A DNA stretch of 10,586 nucleotides from Candidatus Falkowiibacteriota bacterium (GCA_003647675.1 QMNH01000021.1:1-10586), one strand, 5' to 3'. Shown: positions 1 to 7,148, numbered from the stretch's first letter. A program made the numbers and translations. Notes: a model not told the origin generated them from the sequence alone.

Positions 1-355
1 AAATCGAAATTATTTTATCACGGCCACTGGTTGTTTCGCAAAATCTATTTTTAAACATTCCCAGCTGGCTTTTTCGGCGGGGATAACCATCAAACATAAA
101 TCCATTTTTAGTATCGGCCATAAGCAATCTTTTGTCAATAACCTGTTTGATAATTTTGTCCGGCACTAATTCTCCTTTTGCCATTTTTTCGCTTATTTTT
201 TTTCCGATTTCCGTATTATTTGCCTGCTCCCGCCTTAAAAGTTCACCCGGAGAAATAACCGGCAAACCAATTTTTAAACTTAATAGTTTTGCCTGAGTCC
301 CTTTGCCCGAGCCCGGCGGGCCGAAAAAAATAATAATTATCTTTTGATTTTTCAT
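1..355 (-). CDS. adk: Adenylate kinase, N-terminal part (cut by left window edge)
   Basis: Adenylate kinase interconverts ATP + AMP and 2 ADP in the cytoplasm. I translated 118 residues from the ATG at 355 down to the window edge. A P-loop GPPGSGKGT (residues 12-20) follows a short hydrophobic beta strand. A GELVPD segment (61-66) and DGYPRR (89-94) match the family's GxLVPD and DGFPR motifs. The AMP-site motif, normally S-T-G-D-x-L-R, reads SPGELLR (35-41), so the usual Thr is Pro and Asp is Glu; this is unusual but the rest of the fold fits. The lid and C-terminus are outside the window. A good Shine-Dalgarno (AAAGG, 7 nt before ATG) supports the start, and a 42-nt gap separates it from the exchanger gene upstream. 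A divergent nucleoside monophosphate kinase is the alternative. Confidence 0.9.
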   Translation of the reverse strand, partial: MKNQKIIIIFFGPPGSGKGTQAKLLSLKIGLPVISPGELLRREQANNTEIGKKISEKMAKGELVPDKIIKQVIDKRLLMADTKNGFMFDGYPRRKSQLGMFKNRFCETTSGRDKIISI

Positions 356-397
356 AAAAATACCTTTAGAACTAATTATCTTTAACTAAAATAGTAA

Positions 398-1378
398 CTA
401 TCCGCGAAATATTAAAAACACGATATATAATATATAAATACCAATTAATGCTATTCCCTCTCCTCTGCCTAAAATATTTTTTTTACCAATAAAAATTAAT
501 AATAAAAGCAGCACTGTTATTGTAAATAAAATAATAAAATCAATATTTAAACAAGACGTAAAAGAAATCGGCTTAATTACCGCGCTTAAACCTAAAACCC
601 AGAACAAATTAAATATATTTGAGCCGATTACGTTACCGACCGCTATGTCGGTCTTTCCTTTGCGGGCAGCCGCCGCCGAAGCGGCTAATTCGGGAAGCGA
701 CGTTCCAATTGCCACGATCGTTAGGGCGATAAAAGTTTGGGAAATATTAAAATACTCCGCAAAACCAATAGCTCCGTTAACAATAAAGTGGCCACCGGCA
801 CCTAGTCCCACTAAACCGGCTAAAACCATAAATACCGCGACTCCCATCGTCTGCTCCCCAGGCTCCTCTTTAAGCTCGCCCACAGTTTTTTGGAAAATAT
901 TTTCTTTTTCCCGGCTGATACCGAAAGTATAGACTATAAATATTATAAAAAATAAAATTAAAATTAAACCATCTATCCTAGTTAAACTGTCAGGTGAAGC
1001 TTTATCAATAATTATATCATTTGATAAAAAAACAACTGCCAATATTCCAAGCAGCGAAAAAGGAATTTCTTTATTAATTGTAGTTTTTTTAACAACCAAA
1101 GGGGCTACTATCGCCGAAACGCCCAAAATAAGCAGGGTGTTTGATATATTGGAGCCGACAATATTGCCCAGAGCAATGCCGGAACTGCCTTTTATGCTTG
1201 CTAAGACGCTTACGACTAATTCTGGCGCCGAAGTGCCGAAAGCAACAACAGTCAATCCAATAAAAAAAGCAGAGACGCCGAATCTTTTGGCAATAGACGA
1301 GGAGCCGTCTACCATGATATCAGCGCCTTTAATTAAAAATACAAAACCAATAACAAATAAAATTATATCTATAAGCAT
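398..1378 (-). CDS. Sodium/calcium exchanger family membrane protein (CaCA, YrbG-like)
   Basis: Predicted inner-membrane cation antiporter of 326 aa, a usual length for bacterial YrbG-type CaCA proteins. Two alpha repeats are plain. Alpha-1 has GTSAPE (48-53), GN (71-72) and GSN (75-77). Alpha-2 has GTSLPE (225-230), GN (248-249) and GSN (252-254). The Glu in each GTS-x-PE motif (E53, E230) is the expected ion ligand. About ten hydrophobic segments form two inverted halves joined by a charged loop around 154-178. Family knowledge says exchange of Na+ (or H+) for Ca2+; the actual ion is not shown here. It starts 27 nt after the 268-aa gene with no recognisable Shine-Dalgarno, and lies 42 nt before adk, so co-transcription is likely. 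Confidence 0.93.
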   Translation of the reverse strand: MLIDIILFVIGFVFLIKGADIMVDGSSSIAKRFGVSAFFIGLTVVAFGTSAPELVVSVLASIKGSSGIALGNIVGSNISNTLLILGVSAIVAPLVVKKTTINKEIPFSLLGILAVVFLSNDIIIDKASPDSLTRIDGLILILFFIIFIVYTFGISREKENIFQKTVGELKEEPGEQTMGVAVFMVLAGLVGLGAGGHFIVNGAIGFAEYFNISQTFIALTIVAIGTSLPELAASAAAARKGKTDIAVGNVIGSNIFNLFWVLGLSAVIKPISFTSCLNIDFIILFTITVLLLLLIFIGKKNILGRGEGIALIGIYILYIVFLIFRG

Positions 1379-1405
1379 ATTTCGTTATTATCCGTCAGTG
1401 CCGGT

Positions 1406-2212
1406 TCACTTTAAAAGCTCCCTGTTAAAACTTTTGCTCGCGGCCTTTTTGGAAAAATCTGCCGGAACTACTTTGCCTGATTTATTCATTTCTTTTGCTC
1501 CAATCCCGCCGGCAACTGCCGCGGCACCAACCATGTCAGCCGCTGAAGCCCTGGGCGTCTTTCTGCCCCGAAAATCACCGGTTGAAACCGCCTCGTTTGA
1601 TAAAGCCGCTATACCGTATTCCATATTTTTTGCGTTTATTCTTTCACTAGTTTCTCCTTCTATATCTCTCTTGATCGCATTTTTTGCGTTGCGGCGATCA
1701 CGAAATCTGTCCACAACCCCCTCCTCATCTTCCCGACTCATAACAGACATTAGAACATTTCTTTCTTTTCTCTTTCTATCTTGTTTTTCCTGTGCTTTTA
1801 TTTCTTTCCAAGTCGGGCCCTCCGCGGGTGGGTCATAATAATGATAAGTAGCGGCTCGGGCAATCGTACCCGCGTCGCTGTATCTCATACCATGCTCACG
1901 GACCAATTTCTTTTTTATCTGCTGGCCGGACAAACCCTTAAAATCGGATTTTTTTATCATGCTGGCGACCATCTTTTTGGCCTCGCCTCTGTCAATAACC
2001 TCTCCGCCTTTGGTTTTAAAATTCGCTTGGCCGGTTTTTTGCATTAACTTATTCCAACGCACATCACTGACTTTTTTATTAAAGCCGATCGAATCTTTTA
2101 TCCGCGTATTTTTGGCATGCTTTTGGTAATTGTAGCCCTGAAATAAAGGCGGCTTGCCTCTGGCTTGCGAAACTGTAATTTTTTTTCCTGAAACAAAATC
2201 AATAATTCCCAT
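1406..2212 (-). CDS. Unrecognised basic protein, 268 aa, downstream of a long hairpin
   Basis: I do not recognise this protein. I place the start at the ATG at 2212, giving MGIIDFVSGKKITVSQ, because it mirrors the N-terminus of the 95-aa neighbour (MGIFDTIVGS then GGKKIYKSQ). The frame stays open back to a GTG at 2257, but that start lies inside a hairpin. Residues 76-121 look like a small helical unit (GEAKKMVASM, then GLSGQQIKKKL at 93-103). Residues 134-200 are very rich in Lys, Arg, Glu and Asp and are probably helical or coiled coil. Residues 222-240 are Ala/Gly-rich, and the tail is basic. No signal peptide or convincing transmembrane helix is seen, so it is probably cytoplasmic and may bind nucleic acid or a membrane partner. 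No Shine-Dalgarno precedes the start; a 17-bp hairpin ends 12 nt upstream. Confidence 0.75.
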   Translation of the reverse strand: MGIIDFVSGKKITVSQARGKPPLFQGYNYQKHAKNTRIKDSIGFNKKVSDVRWNKLMQKTGQANFKTKGGEVIDRGEAKKMVASMIKKSDFKGLSGQQIKKKLVREHGMRYSDAGTIARAATYHYYDPPAEGPTWKEIKAQEKQDRKRKERNVLMSVMSREDEEGVVDRFRDRRNAKNAIKRDIEGETSERINAKNMEYGIAALSNEAVSTGDFRGRKTPRASAADMVGAAAVAGGIGAKEMNKSGKVVPADFSKKAASKSFNRELLK

Positions 2213-2224
2213 AAACAAAATGTC

Positions 2225-2261
2225 AGACGTGAAACGTCCGGAATCCGGACGTTTCACGTCT
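2225..2261. repeat. Perfect 37-nt nested palindrome / hairpin
   Basis: Two 17-nt arms (2225-2241 and 2245-2261) are exact inverted copies around a 3-nt loop. Each arm contains a smaller dyad: GACGT-GAA-ACGTC at 2226-2238 and its mirror at 2248-2260. The element can therefore fold as one long GC-rich stem or as separate mini-hairpins. It lies between the stop of the 95-aa gene and the start of the 268-aa gene, 12 nt before the latter. No U-run directly follows on the minus strand, so it is not a classic intrinsic terminator. Translational control, mRNA 3'-end protection, a dimeric protein site, or a copy of a dispersed repeat are all possible. Confidence 0.9.
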
Positions 2262-2270
2262 AGAGTACAA

Positions 2271-2558
2271 TTATTTTATTTCTTTTAAAATATTTAAAAT
2301 TTCTTTTCTTCTTTCGTATTGCGCGCCTTCCAAGCCGGCTTTTTTCAATTTTTTTTCCATATTTGTCAAGCTAATACCCCCAGCTACCATGCCGGCTAAT
2401 AAATCCCTTAATTCTTCTCCCTCCAACTGCTCAACTTTATCCTTAACATTTAATCTAACCGAGCGATAAAACCTGCTCCCGGGAACATCTTGGATCTGGG
2501 ATTTATAAATCTTTTTTCCGCCCGTAATTGAACCAACTATTGTATCAAAAATTCCCAT
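2271..2558 (-). CDS. Small unrecognised protein, 95 aa (paralogue of the 93-aa neighbour)
   Basis: I do not recognise the family. The protein begins MGIFDTIVGS and GGKKIYKSQ (13-21), a start echoed by the 268-aa protein downstream. Its C-terminal half (48-95) is a predicted all-helical unit with GGISLT (60-65), EKKLKKAG and a terminal RRKEI...LKEIK stretch. It aligns without gaps to residues 36-83 of the 93-aa protein upstream, so the two look like a tandem duplication. It has no signal peptide or membrane helix and is probably cytoplasmic. Its start is 2 nt past the stop of the 93-aa gene, with AAGAGG placed 8 nt before the ATG, one of the few clear Shine-Dalgarno sites here. This implies translational coupling. 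Confidence 0.8.
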   Translation of the reverse strand: MGIFDTIVGSITGGKKIYKSQIQDVPGSRFYRSVRLNVKDKVEQLEGEELRDLLAGMVAGGISLTNMEKKLKKAGLEGAQYERRKEILNILKEIK

Positions 2559-2560
2559 AT

Positions 2561-2842
2561 TTACGCCTCTTTAGATATATTATCATCTTTTGTCTTTATT
2601 TGCTCCAAAAGAGTTATTATCTCTTTTCTCCTCTGCCACTGCCTATCTTTTATCCCGTCATTTATCATCTGTTTTTCGGCTTGGGTTATTGACTTGCCTC
2701 CTTCAAATAAATTCTTTAAATATTCAACTAAATCGGCCTCACTTAAAGTAATTTTTTCTCCATCTTTTTCAATTCCCACTTCTCTTGTTAAATCACTTGA
2801 CTTTATTTTTTTTTGAATATTTTGCTTAAATAATTTATACAT
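2561..2842 (-). CDS. Small unrecognised protein, 93 aa (paralogue of the 95-aa neighbour)
   Basis: I do not recognise the family. The N-terminal 20 residues are basic (MYKLFKQNIQKKIK). From 38 onward a helical unit follows: LVEYLKNLFEGG, then SITQAEK (51-57), a Gly turn, and RRKEI (71-75) leading to LLEQIK (78-83), with a polar tail to 93. The stretch 48-83 matches residues 60-95 of the 95-aa protein at the constant offset of 12, including GG-x-S-x-T-x-x-EK and RRKEI. No signal peptide or membrane helix is visible. It lies 37 nt after the ABC permease gene and 2 nt before the 95-aa gene, so it probably belongs to the transporter operon. No Shine-Dalgarno is seen before its ATG. Confidence 0.8.
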   Translation of the reverse strand: MYKLFKQNIQKKIKSSDLTREVGIEKDGEKITLSEADLVEYLKNLFEGGKSITQAEKQMINDGIKDRQWQRRKEIITLLEQIKTKDDNISKEA

Positions 2843-2856
2843 AATTTGGAAAATAG

Positions 2857-2877
2857 ATTAATTATTAATTATTAATT
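2857..2877. repeat. Three perfect copies of a 7-bp unit (ATTAATT)
   Basis: ATTAATT occurs at 2857-2863, 2864-2870 and 2871-2877 without mismatch, in the 37-nt spacer between the permease stop and the start of the 93-aa gene. It is a low-complexity AT repeat. It may vary in copy number by slippage, which would change the spacer length but no reading frame. Confidence 0.85.
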
Positions 2878-2879
2878 GT

Positions 2880-4085
2880 TTATTTATATCTTAAAGCCTC
2901 TAAAACATTAATTTTCGCCGCTCTTTGCGCCGGATAAAACCCGGTTATGAAACCGACAAAAGTGGAAAAGCTTATTATTAGAAATATAAACCAAAAAGGA
3001 GTATAAAATAAATCAATTTTTTCCCCGCCCAAAGCTCCGGCTAAAATATTTATCGCGTAATTAAAAATTCTACCCCCTAAAAGGCCCAAAATAATACCGC
3101 CCAATCCGCCCATAAACCCAATCACTACCGATTCAGCTAAAAACATATTCCAAATATCCAAACTGGTCGCCCCCAGCGCTTTCATAATGCCGATTTCCTG
3201 CGTGCGTTCCAAGAGCGCGATTGTCATGGTGTTAAACATGCCGATCGCCGATACAGCCAGAGCGACAATTCCGAAACAGGCAAGAATAATCTGCACTATT
3301 TTAAAAATTTGGTTTGCCTGCTCAATAATATCAGACAGAGCGCTTACTAAAAAGCCCTGTTCTATAATCGCTTCCCTGGTAATATCTAAATTTTCTTCCC
3401 GGTCAACTTTTACTTTAATTTTACTAAATTTTACTTCCTCCAATTCTTCGCTGTTGGCAAAAGGCAAATAGACATAATTTGAACTCTCTTCTTCAATAAT
3501 ACCAATAATTTTATATTCTTTTTCCGGAACGACAAAATCCCTTACGATATCTTCTCCTCCGGAATCCTTTTCGGTAAAAAAAGTAAAAGCTATAGCCTCA
3601 TTAAACGCTTCGTCTTCATTTAAAGCAAAAAGTTTTAGTGCCGAAGAGGTAATAATAATTTTATTCACGTCGCTTATGTTATCTGAAAAAAACTCGCCTT
3701 TTTTAAGCAAAGTTCCGTCTAATTGAAAATAATCCCTCTTCACGAAATTAGCGGCCAGTTCGGAAGAAATATTATCCAGGCTGATTTGCGCTTGTAACGA
3801 AATTAACGGGCTTATTTTTTCTACGCCCGGTATGCTTTTTATTTTTTTTGCTGATTCATCGTCTAGCTGTAAAGTAGCGACATCGCCGGTAGTAACATCC
3901 AGGCTTAACAAAGCCTCCGAAGTTGTGATTTTATTTAATATCAATTCCTGCAGGCCGTACCCAAGCGAAACCAAAAAAAGAATAGCCCCGATACCGACGC
4001 TAATGCCTAAAATAGTCAAAAGCGTACGGGATCTGTTTGTGCGAAACATCCTAGTGGCTAATCTAAAAATATCAATTACTAACAT
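2880..4085 (-). CDS. ABC transporter permease, MacB/FtsX type
   Basis: Predicted membrane subunit of 401 aa, the usual length for this type VII ABC family. The layout is canonical: a cytoplasmic N-terminus with a basic patch, TM1 at about 21-43, a MacB-type extracytoplasmic core domain at about 45-250, and TM2 (261-287), TM3 (312-345) and TM4 (363-386) forming the FtsX domain. The coupling segment ERTQEIGIMKALGAT (293-307) and the C-terminal YPAQRAAKINVLEALRY (384-400) are family hallmarks. Such proteins use ATP to drive mechanical work on an extracytoplasmic substrate, for example lipoprotein release, peptide or macrolide export, or activation of cell-wall hydrolases; the substrate here is unknown. 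It starts 10 nt after the ATPase gene, which is clearly its partner. Confidence 0.93.
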   Translation of the reverse strand: MLVIDIFRLATRMFRTNRSRTLLTILGISVGIGAILFLVSLGYGLQELILNKITTSEALLSLDVTTGDVATLQLDDESAKKIKSIPGVEKISPLISLQAQISLDNISSELAANFVKRDYFQLDGTLLKKGEFFSDNISDVNKIIITSSALKLFALNEDEAFNEAIAFTFFTEKDSGGEDIVRDFVVPEKEYKIIGIIEEESSNYVYLPFANSEELEEVKFSKIKVKVDREENLDITREAIIEQGFLVSALSDIIEQANQIFKIVQIILACFGIVALAVSAIGMFNTMTIALLERTQEIGIMKALGATSLDIWNMFLAESVVIGFMGGLGGIILGLLGGRIFNYAINILAGALGGEKIDLFYTPFWFIFLIISFSTFVGFITGFYPAQRAAKINVLEALRYK

Positions 4086-4095
4086 ATTTAATATA

Positions 4096-5733
4096 TTAAT
4101 TATCTTTTAAGACATCTGATTTTAACTCTTCTTCCCTTCTTTGCGATGTTCGTATTGCCTCTTGCAAAGAAGGAGCACTAAGGACTTTTTCGGTAATTTT
4201 TTGGCCATTTTCTTCTTTATTTGATTCATTTTCTTTTTCTTCCATTTCCTCCTCTTTCGTCTTGCCGCCTCCATTTTCTTTCTTCCGGGCTTCTTCTTCT
4301 ATTTGTTTTAAAATTTCAGTATTGATTGATTTTGTTTCTTCTTTATTTTGTTTTGCGAAAGGATCAAGCATCTGTACTATTCCAAAACCTAATATTAATA
4401 TTAATTCAAGCTCTTCGGATATAGCTTTTGCCGTCTTACTGTTAAGGCCTACGCCACCTTCTTTAAACGGTTTATCTAAAAAATTATAAAGTCTGGATTT
4501 CTGTATTGTAGCTGTTAAACGATCTTGAACAACGTGTTTCAATCTGTTTATCTGCGCCTCGACTAAATGTGAATAATATTCATTATAGCAAGTTTTAAGC
4601 AAATACAGCGTTACTTTTTCCGCTTTTTCTTCGTTTGTTATTTTTATATGTTTTCCGTCCAGACCTTTTTTCTGCCTGGATTCCTGATAAGTAAAAAACG
4701 CGGTGCGAATCACCCGATGAACCCGCCGCAATATTTTTTTAGCGGTTCTCTTGTCAAATCCTACTCCTCCTTCGGCTGAAGCCCTATTTAGGGTATCATA
4801 AAACTCATCTTTTGAAATTGTGCCAAGCAATCTTCTTTGGATTACGTCTTCAAACATTCTAGTTTCTTCCATGTTCCGGCTGGTTATAAAATGATGAGCA
4901 AATACCTTTGCTTTGTAAGGCATAATTAAAATATTAATCTGCTCTGGGGATAATCCGTGGTAGGCGCGCATTAAATCATTGATTTCAGCGGTTGGTGATT
5001 TTGACGCCAATTCTTCATTTTCTTTCTTGCCCTTATGTTTTTCCCGATTAACCACTTCTCTGGTGATAAGGCCGTCTTTCATGTATATGATCCTGTCCCC
5101 ATAATCCAAATATTCAGGATTATGCGTAACCAAAACAATGGTTTTTTTCTCTTCCTTGTTTAATTTTTCCAAAATATCCAAAACATTTTGAGCCGACACC
5201 GAATCTAAATTTCCCACCGGCTCATCAGCTAAAATTATCTGCGGATTATTTATGATAGCTCGGGCAATGCCGATTCTTTGCTGCTGTCCTCCCGATAATT
5301 CAGTCGGAATTTTTCTTGCTTGTTCCAATATTCCAAATCTTTTAAGCAATTCTTTCCCCCATTGCTCCCTTTTATATTTTCTTACATTAACAAAAACCTG
5401 CGGCAAGGCCACGTTGTCCAGTACGGTTAAACTGTTGATTAAATTATAAGACTGATAAATCATCCCTACTTGAGCGCGATGATACATGGCAAATTCATTT
5501 TTATTAAGAGCGGTTAAATCCCTGTCCAAAGCAAAAATACTGCCGTCATTCGGAAGTTCTAATCCGGCAATTACGTTAAGCAAAGTGGATTTACCACAGC
5601 CCGAAGGGCCGAAAATAATAACGAATTCCTCGGGATAAATGTTTATGCTAATATTGACCAGCGCTCGGCATTCGTTTTCTTTTCCCTTATTATAAACAAA
5701 ATTTATATTTTTAGCACTAATTATCGGCTTCAT
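4096..5733 (-). CDS. ABC transporter ATPase (LolD/MacB type) with long C-terminal duplicated extension
   Basis: Residues 1-228 form a complete LolD/MacB-type nucleotide-binding domain: Walker A GPSGCGKST (42-50), Q-loop Q94, signature LSGGQQQRIG (146-155), Walker B IILADEP (166-172) and switch His204. A stand-alone LolD-type ATPase is about 225-240 aa, but this protein has 545. The extension (about 230-545) begins with a charged linker, then holds two copies of a 50-residue helical unit. Copy 1 is near 294-340 and copy 2 near 398-444; they align with no gaps at offset 104 (RL, TI, K, EGGVG, TAK-x-I). An acidic, Lys/Glu-rich and probably disordered tail covers about 460-545. No transmembrane helix is evident, so the extension is likely a cytoplasmic regulatory or docking region. 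The permease gene follows by 10 nt. I see no Shine-Dalgarno. Confidence 0.93.
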   Translation of the reverse strand: MKPIISAKNINFVYNKGKENECRALVNISINIYPEEFVIIFGPSGCGKSTLLNVIAGLELPNDGSIFALDRDLTALNKNEFAMYHRAQVGMIYQSYNLINSLTVLDNVALPQVFVNVRKYKREQWGKELLKRFGILEQARKIPTELSGGQQQRIGIARAIINNPQIILADEPVGNLDSVSAQNVLDILEKLNKEEKKTIVLVTHNPEYLDYGDRIIYMKDGLITREVVNREKHKGKKENEELASKSPTAEINDLMRAYHGLSPEQINILIMPYKAKVFAHHFITSRNMEETRMFEDVIQRRLLGTISKDEFYDTLNRASAEGGVGFDKRTAKKILRRVHRVIRTAFFTYQESRQKKGLDGKHIKITNEEKAEKVTLYLLKTCYNEYYSHLVEAQINRLKHVVQDRLTATIQKSRLYNFLDKPFKEGGVGLNSKTAKAISEELELILILGFGIVQMLDPFAKQNKEETKSINTEILKQIEEEARKKENGGGKTKEEEMEEKENESNKEENGQKITEKVLSAPSLQEAIRTSQRREEELKSDVLKDN

Positions 5734-5766
5734 TATAACAATACATTTAAATAATTATACACTTAT

Positions 5767-5775
5767 ATTATAACA
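5767..5775 (-). promoter_or_regulatory. Candidate extended -10 promoter for the ABC transporter operon
   Basis: Read on the minus strand, this site is TGTTATAAT, a perfect TGn-TATAAT extended -10 element, 33 nt before the ATPase ATG at 5733. The -35 position (5795-5790, 17-nt spacer) reads TTTTAT and is weak, as allowed for extended -10 promoters. It lies just beyond the secY terminator, where a new promoter would be needed. A second TGTTATAAT overlaps the start codon itself. AT-rich sequence raises the false-positive rate. Confidence 0.5.
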
Positions 5776-5790
5776 TTATTTACTAAAAAA

Positions 5791-5817
5791 TAAAAACCGG
5801 GATAAACCCGATTTTTA
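5791..5817 (-). terminator. Intrinsic terminator after secY
   Basis: On the minus strand the RNA reads A-run, UCGGG, loop UUUAU, CCCGG, U-run: a stem of 11 pairs (four G-C, one G-U, six A-U) with the 3' side ending in UUUUUAU. It lies 48 nt after the secY stop. The symmetric A and T runs mean it could work in both directions, but the G-U pair is replaced by a C-A mismatch on the plus strand, so minus is favoured. It marks the end of the ribosomal-protein/secY transcript. Confidence 0.85.
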
Positions 5818-5865
5818 TCTATATGTTCATTCTTTGAAAAACCTACATATTTAAAATTAAAAAAA

Positions 5866-7137
5866 TTACATCCCTTCGTATTCGCGCATAGTTAATTGGG
5901 ATTCTATTTGTTTTACAGTTTCTATTACCACGGCGACCACGATAAGCAAACTGGTTCCGCCAATTGCCAAGGACTGTATGCCGGTAAAATAGCGCATAAT
6001 TAAAGGCAATATGGCGATTATTCCTAAAAATAATGCTCCGACAAAAATAATTTTATGCGTAGTATTGGCTAAATACTGGCTTGTATGTTTTCCCGGCCTG
6101 ATTCCGGGGATAAAACCGCCTTGTTTTTGCAGATTTTCCGCGATTTGATCCGGATGAAAAATAACCTCGGTATAAAAATAAGTAAAAGCAAAAACTAAAA
6201 CAAAATACATAATTCCATAAAATAACTGATTTTGAAAAGCCACGATAACCCATTCCGCGGCGCTGGCTATCCAAGACGTGCGAGCCTGAATAAAAAACTG
6301 GGCAATCATAGAAGGAAATAGAACAACGGAAATAGCAAAAATTATCGGAATCACTCCGGCCATGTTTACTCTTAACGGCAAATGCGTACTCGTACCGCCG
6401 TACATGCGGTTGCCTCTTATTTGTTTGGCATATTGAACCGGAACATTTCTTTGTCCTTCAGTTATTATTACCACACCGACAACAGTTACTAGAGCAATAG
6501 CAATAAATCCAAGCATTATGAACAGCTGTGAAGGATCAAAAGTAACAATTACCTGCTGAATAGCCTGAGGCAAACTAGCCACTATACCGGCGAAAATCAA
6601 TAAAGATATGCCGTTGCCAATATTTTTTTCCGATATTAATTCGCCAATCCACATTAAAAACATCGTACCGGCAGATATCACGACCACCATGCCCAACAAA
6701 TCTAGAGCGCCAATATCGCCTAGAATAGCCGTGGAAGAACGCCTTAATAATGTTATCATGCCAAAAGCCTGCATTGCCGCCAAAGGTACGGTTAACCATC
6801 TGGTCCACATATTTATTTTTTGCCGCCCGGATTCTTCTTTTTGCATTTCCTCCAATTTCGGCACAATCATGGCCAGCAGCTGAAATATAATTGAGGAAGT
6901 AATATAAGGAGCCACCCCCATCATAACTACTGAAAAATTTTGCATGCTGCCTCCGGAAAAAACATTTAAAAGCCCCAAAATCTGATTGCCGGAAAAAATA
7001 TCTTTTAAAGCCTCGGTATTAACTCCGGGCACGGGAATATGAGCCGCGAAACGAAAAATCACCAGCATACCTAAGACAAACAGGATATTTTTCCTTAAAT
7101 CTTTGGCTTTCCAAATTTGAATAAGCTTATCAAACAT
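5866..7137 (-). CDS. secY: Protein translocase subunit SecY
   Basis: Central channel of the Sec translocon, which moves unfolded proteins across or into the cytoplasmic membrane with SecE, SecG and SecA. It has 423 aa, a normal bacterial length. Family marks include IPVPGVN (34-40) in the first periplasmic region, the plug region near 55-66, the C4 loop basic residues, and the C5 loop with VPVQYAKQIRGNRMYGG (232-248) and THLPLRVN (251-258). The C6 loop has HPDQIAENLQKQGGFIPGIR (328-347), and the C-terminus has QIESQLTMREYEG. Ten hydrophobic segments can be traced. It starts 11 nt after rplO, the usual neighbour, and is followed by a terminator instead of adk. No clear Shine-Dalgarno is present. 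Confidence 0.98.
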   Translation of the reverse strand: MFDKLIQIWKAKDLRKNILFVLGMLVIFRFAAHIPVPGVNTEALKDIFSGNQILGLLNVFSGGSMQNFSVVMMGVAPYITSSIIFQLLAMIVPKLEEMQKEESGRQKINMWTRWLTVPLAAMQAFGMITLLRRSSTAILGDIGALDLLGMVVVISAGTMFLMWIGELISEKNIGNGISLLIFAGIVASLPQAIQQVIVTFDPSQLFIMLGFIAIALVTVVGVVIITEGQRNVPVQYAKQIRGNRMYGGTSTHLPLRVNMAGVIPIIFAISVVLFPSMIAQFFIQARTSWIASAAEWVIVAFQNQLFYGIMYFVLVFAFTYFYTEVIFHPDQIAENLQKQGGFIPGIRPGKHTSQYLANTTHKIIFVGALFLGIIAILPLIMRYFTGIQSLAIGGTSLLIVVAVVIETVKQIESQLTMREYEGM

Positions 7138-7148
7138 TTTTACTTAAT

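Noticed and set aside
1137..1838. Open frame of 233 codons on the plus strand
   Set aside because: It lies antisense to the exchanger and the 268-aa gene, its product has no recognisable motif, and both minus-strand genes are well supported or fit the operon.
2213..2257. N-terminal extension of the 268-aa protein from a GTG
   Set aside because: The extra 15 residues are encoded by the palindrome itself, and the downstream ATG gives an N-terminus resembling the 95-aa neighbour.
2225..2261. Palindrome as an intrinsic terminator
   Set aside because: No continuous U-run follows the stem on either strand; the next bases on the minus strand are GACATTTTG, and a gene starts 12 nt later.
5725..5741. 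Second TGTTATAAT as a promoter
   Set aside because: It overlaps the ATPase start codon, so a transcript from it would begin inside the gene.
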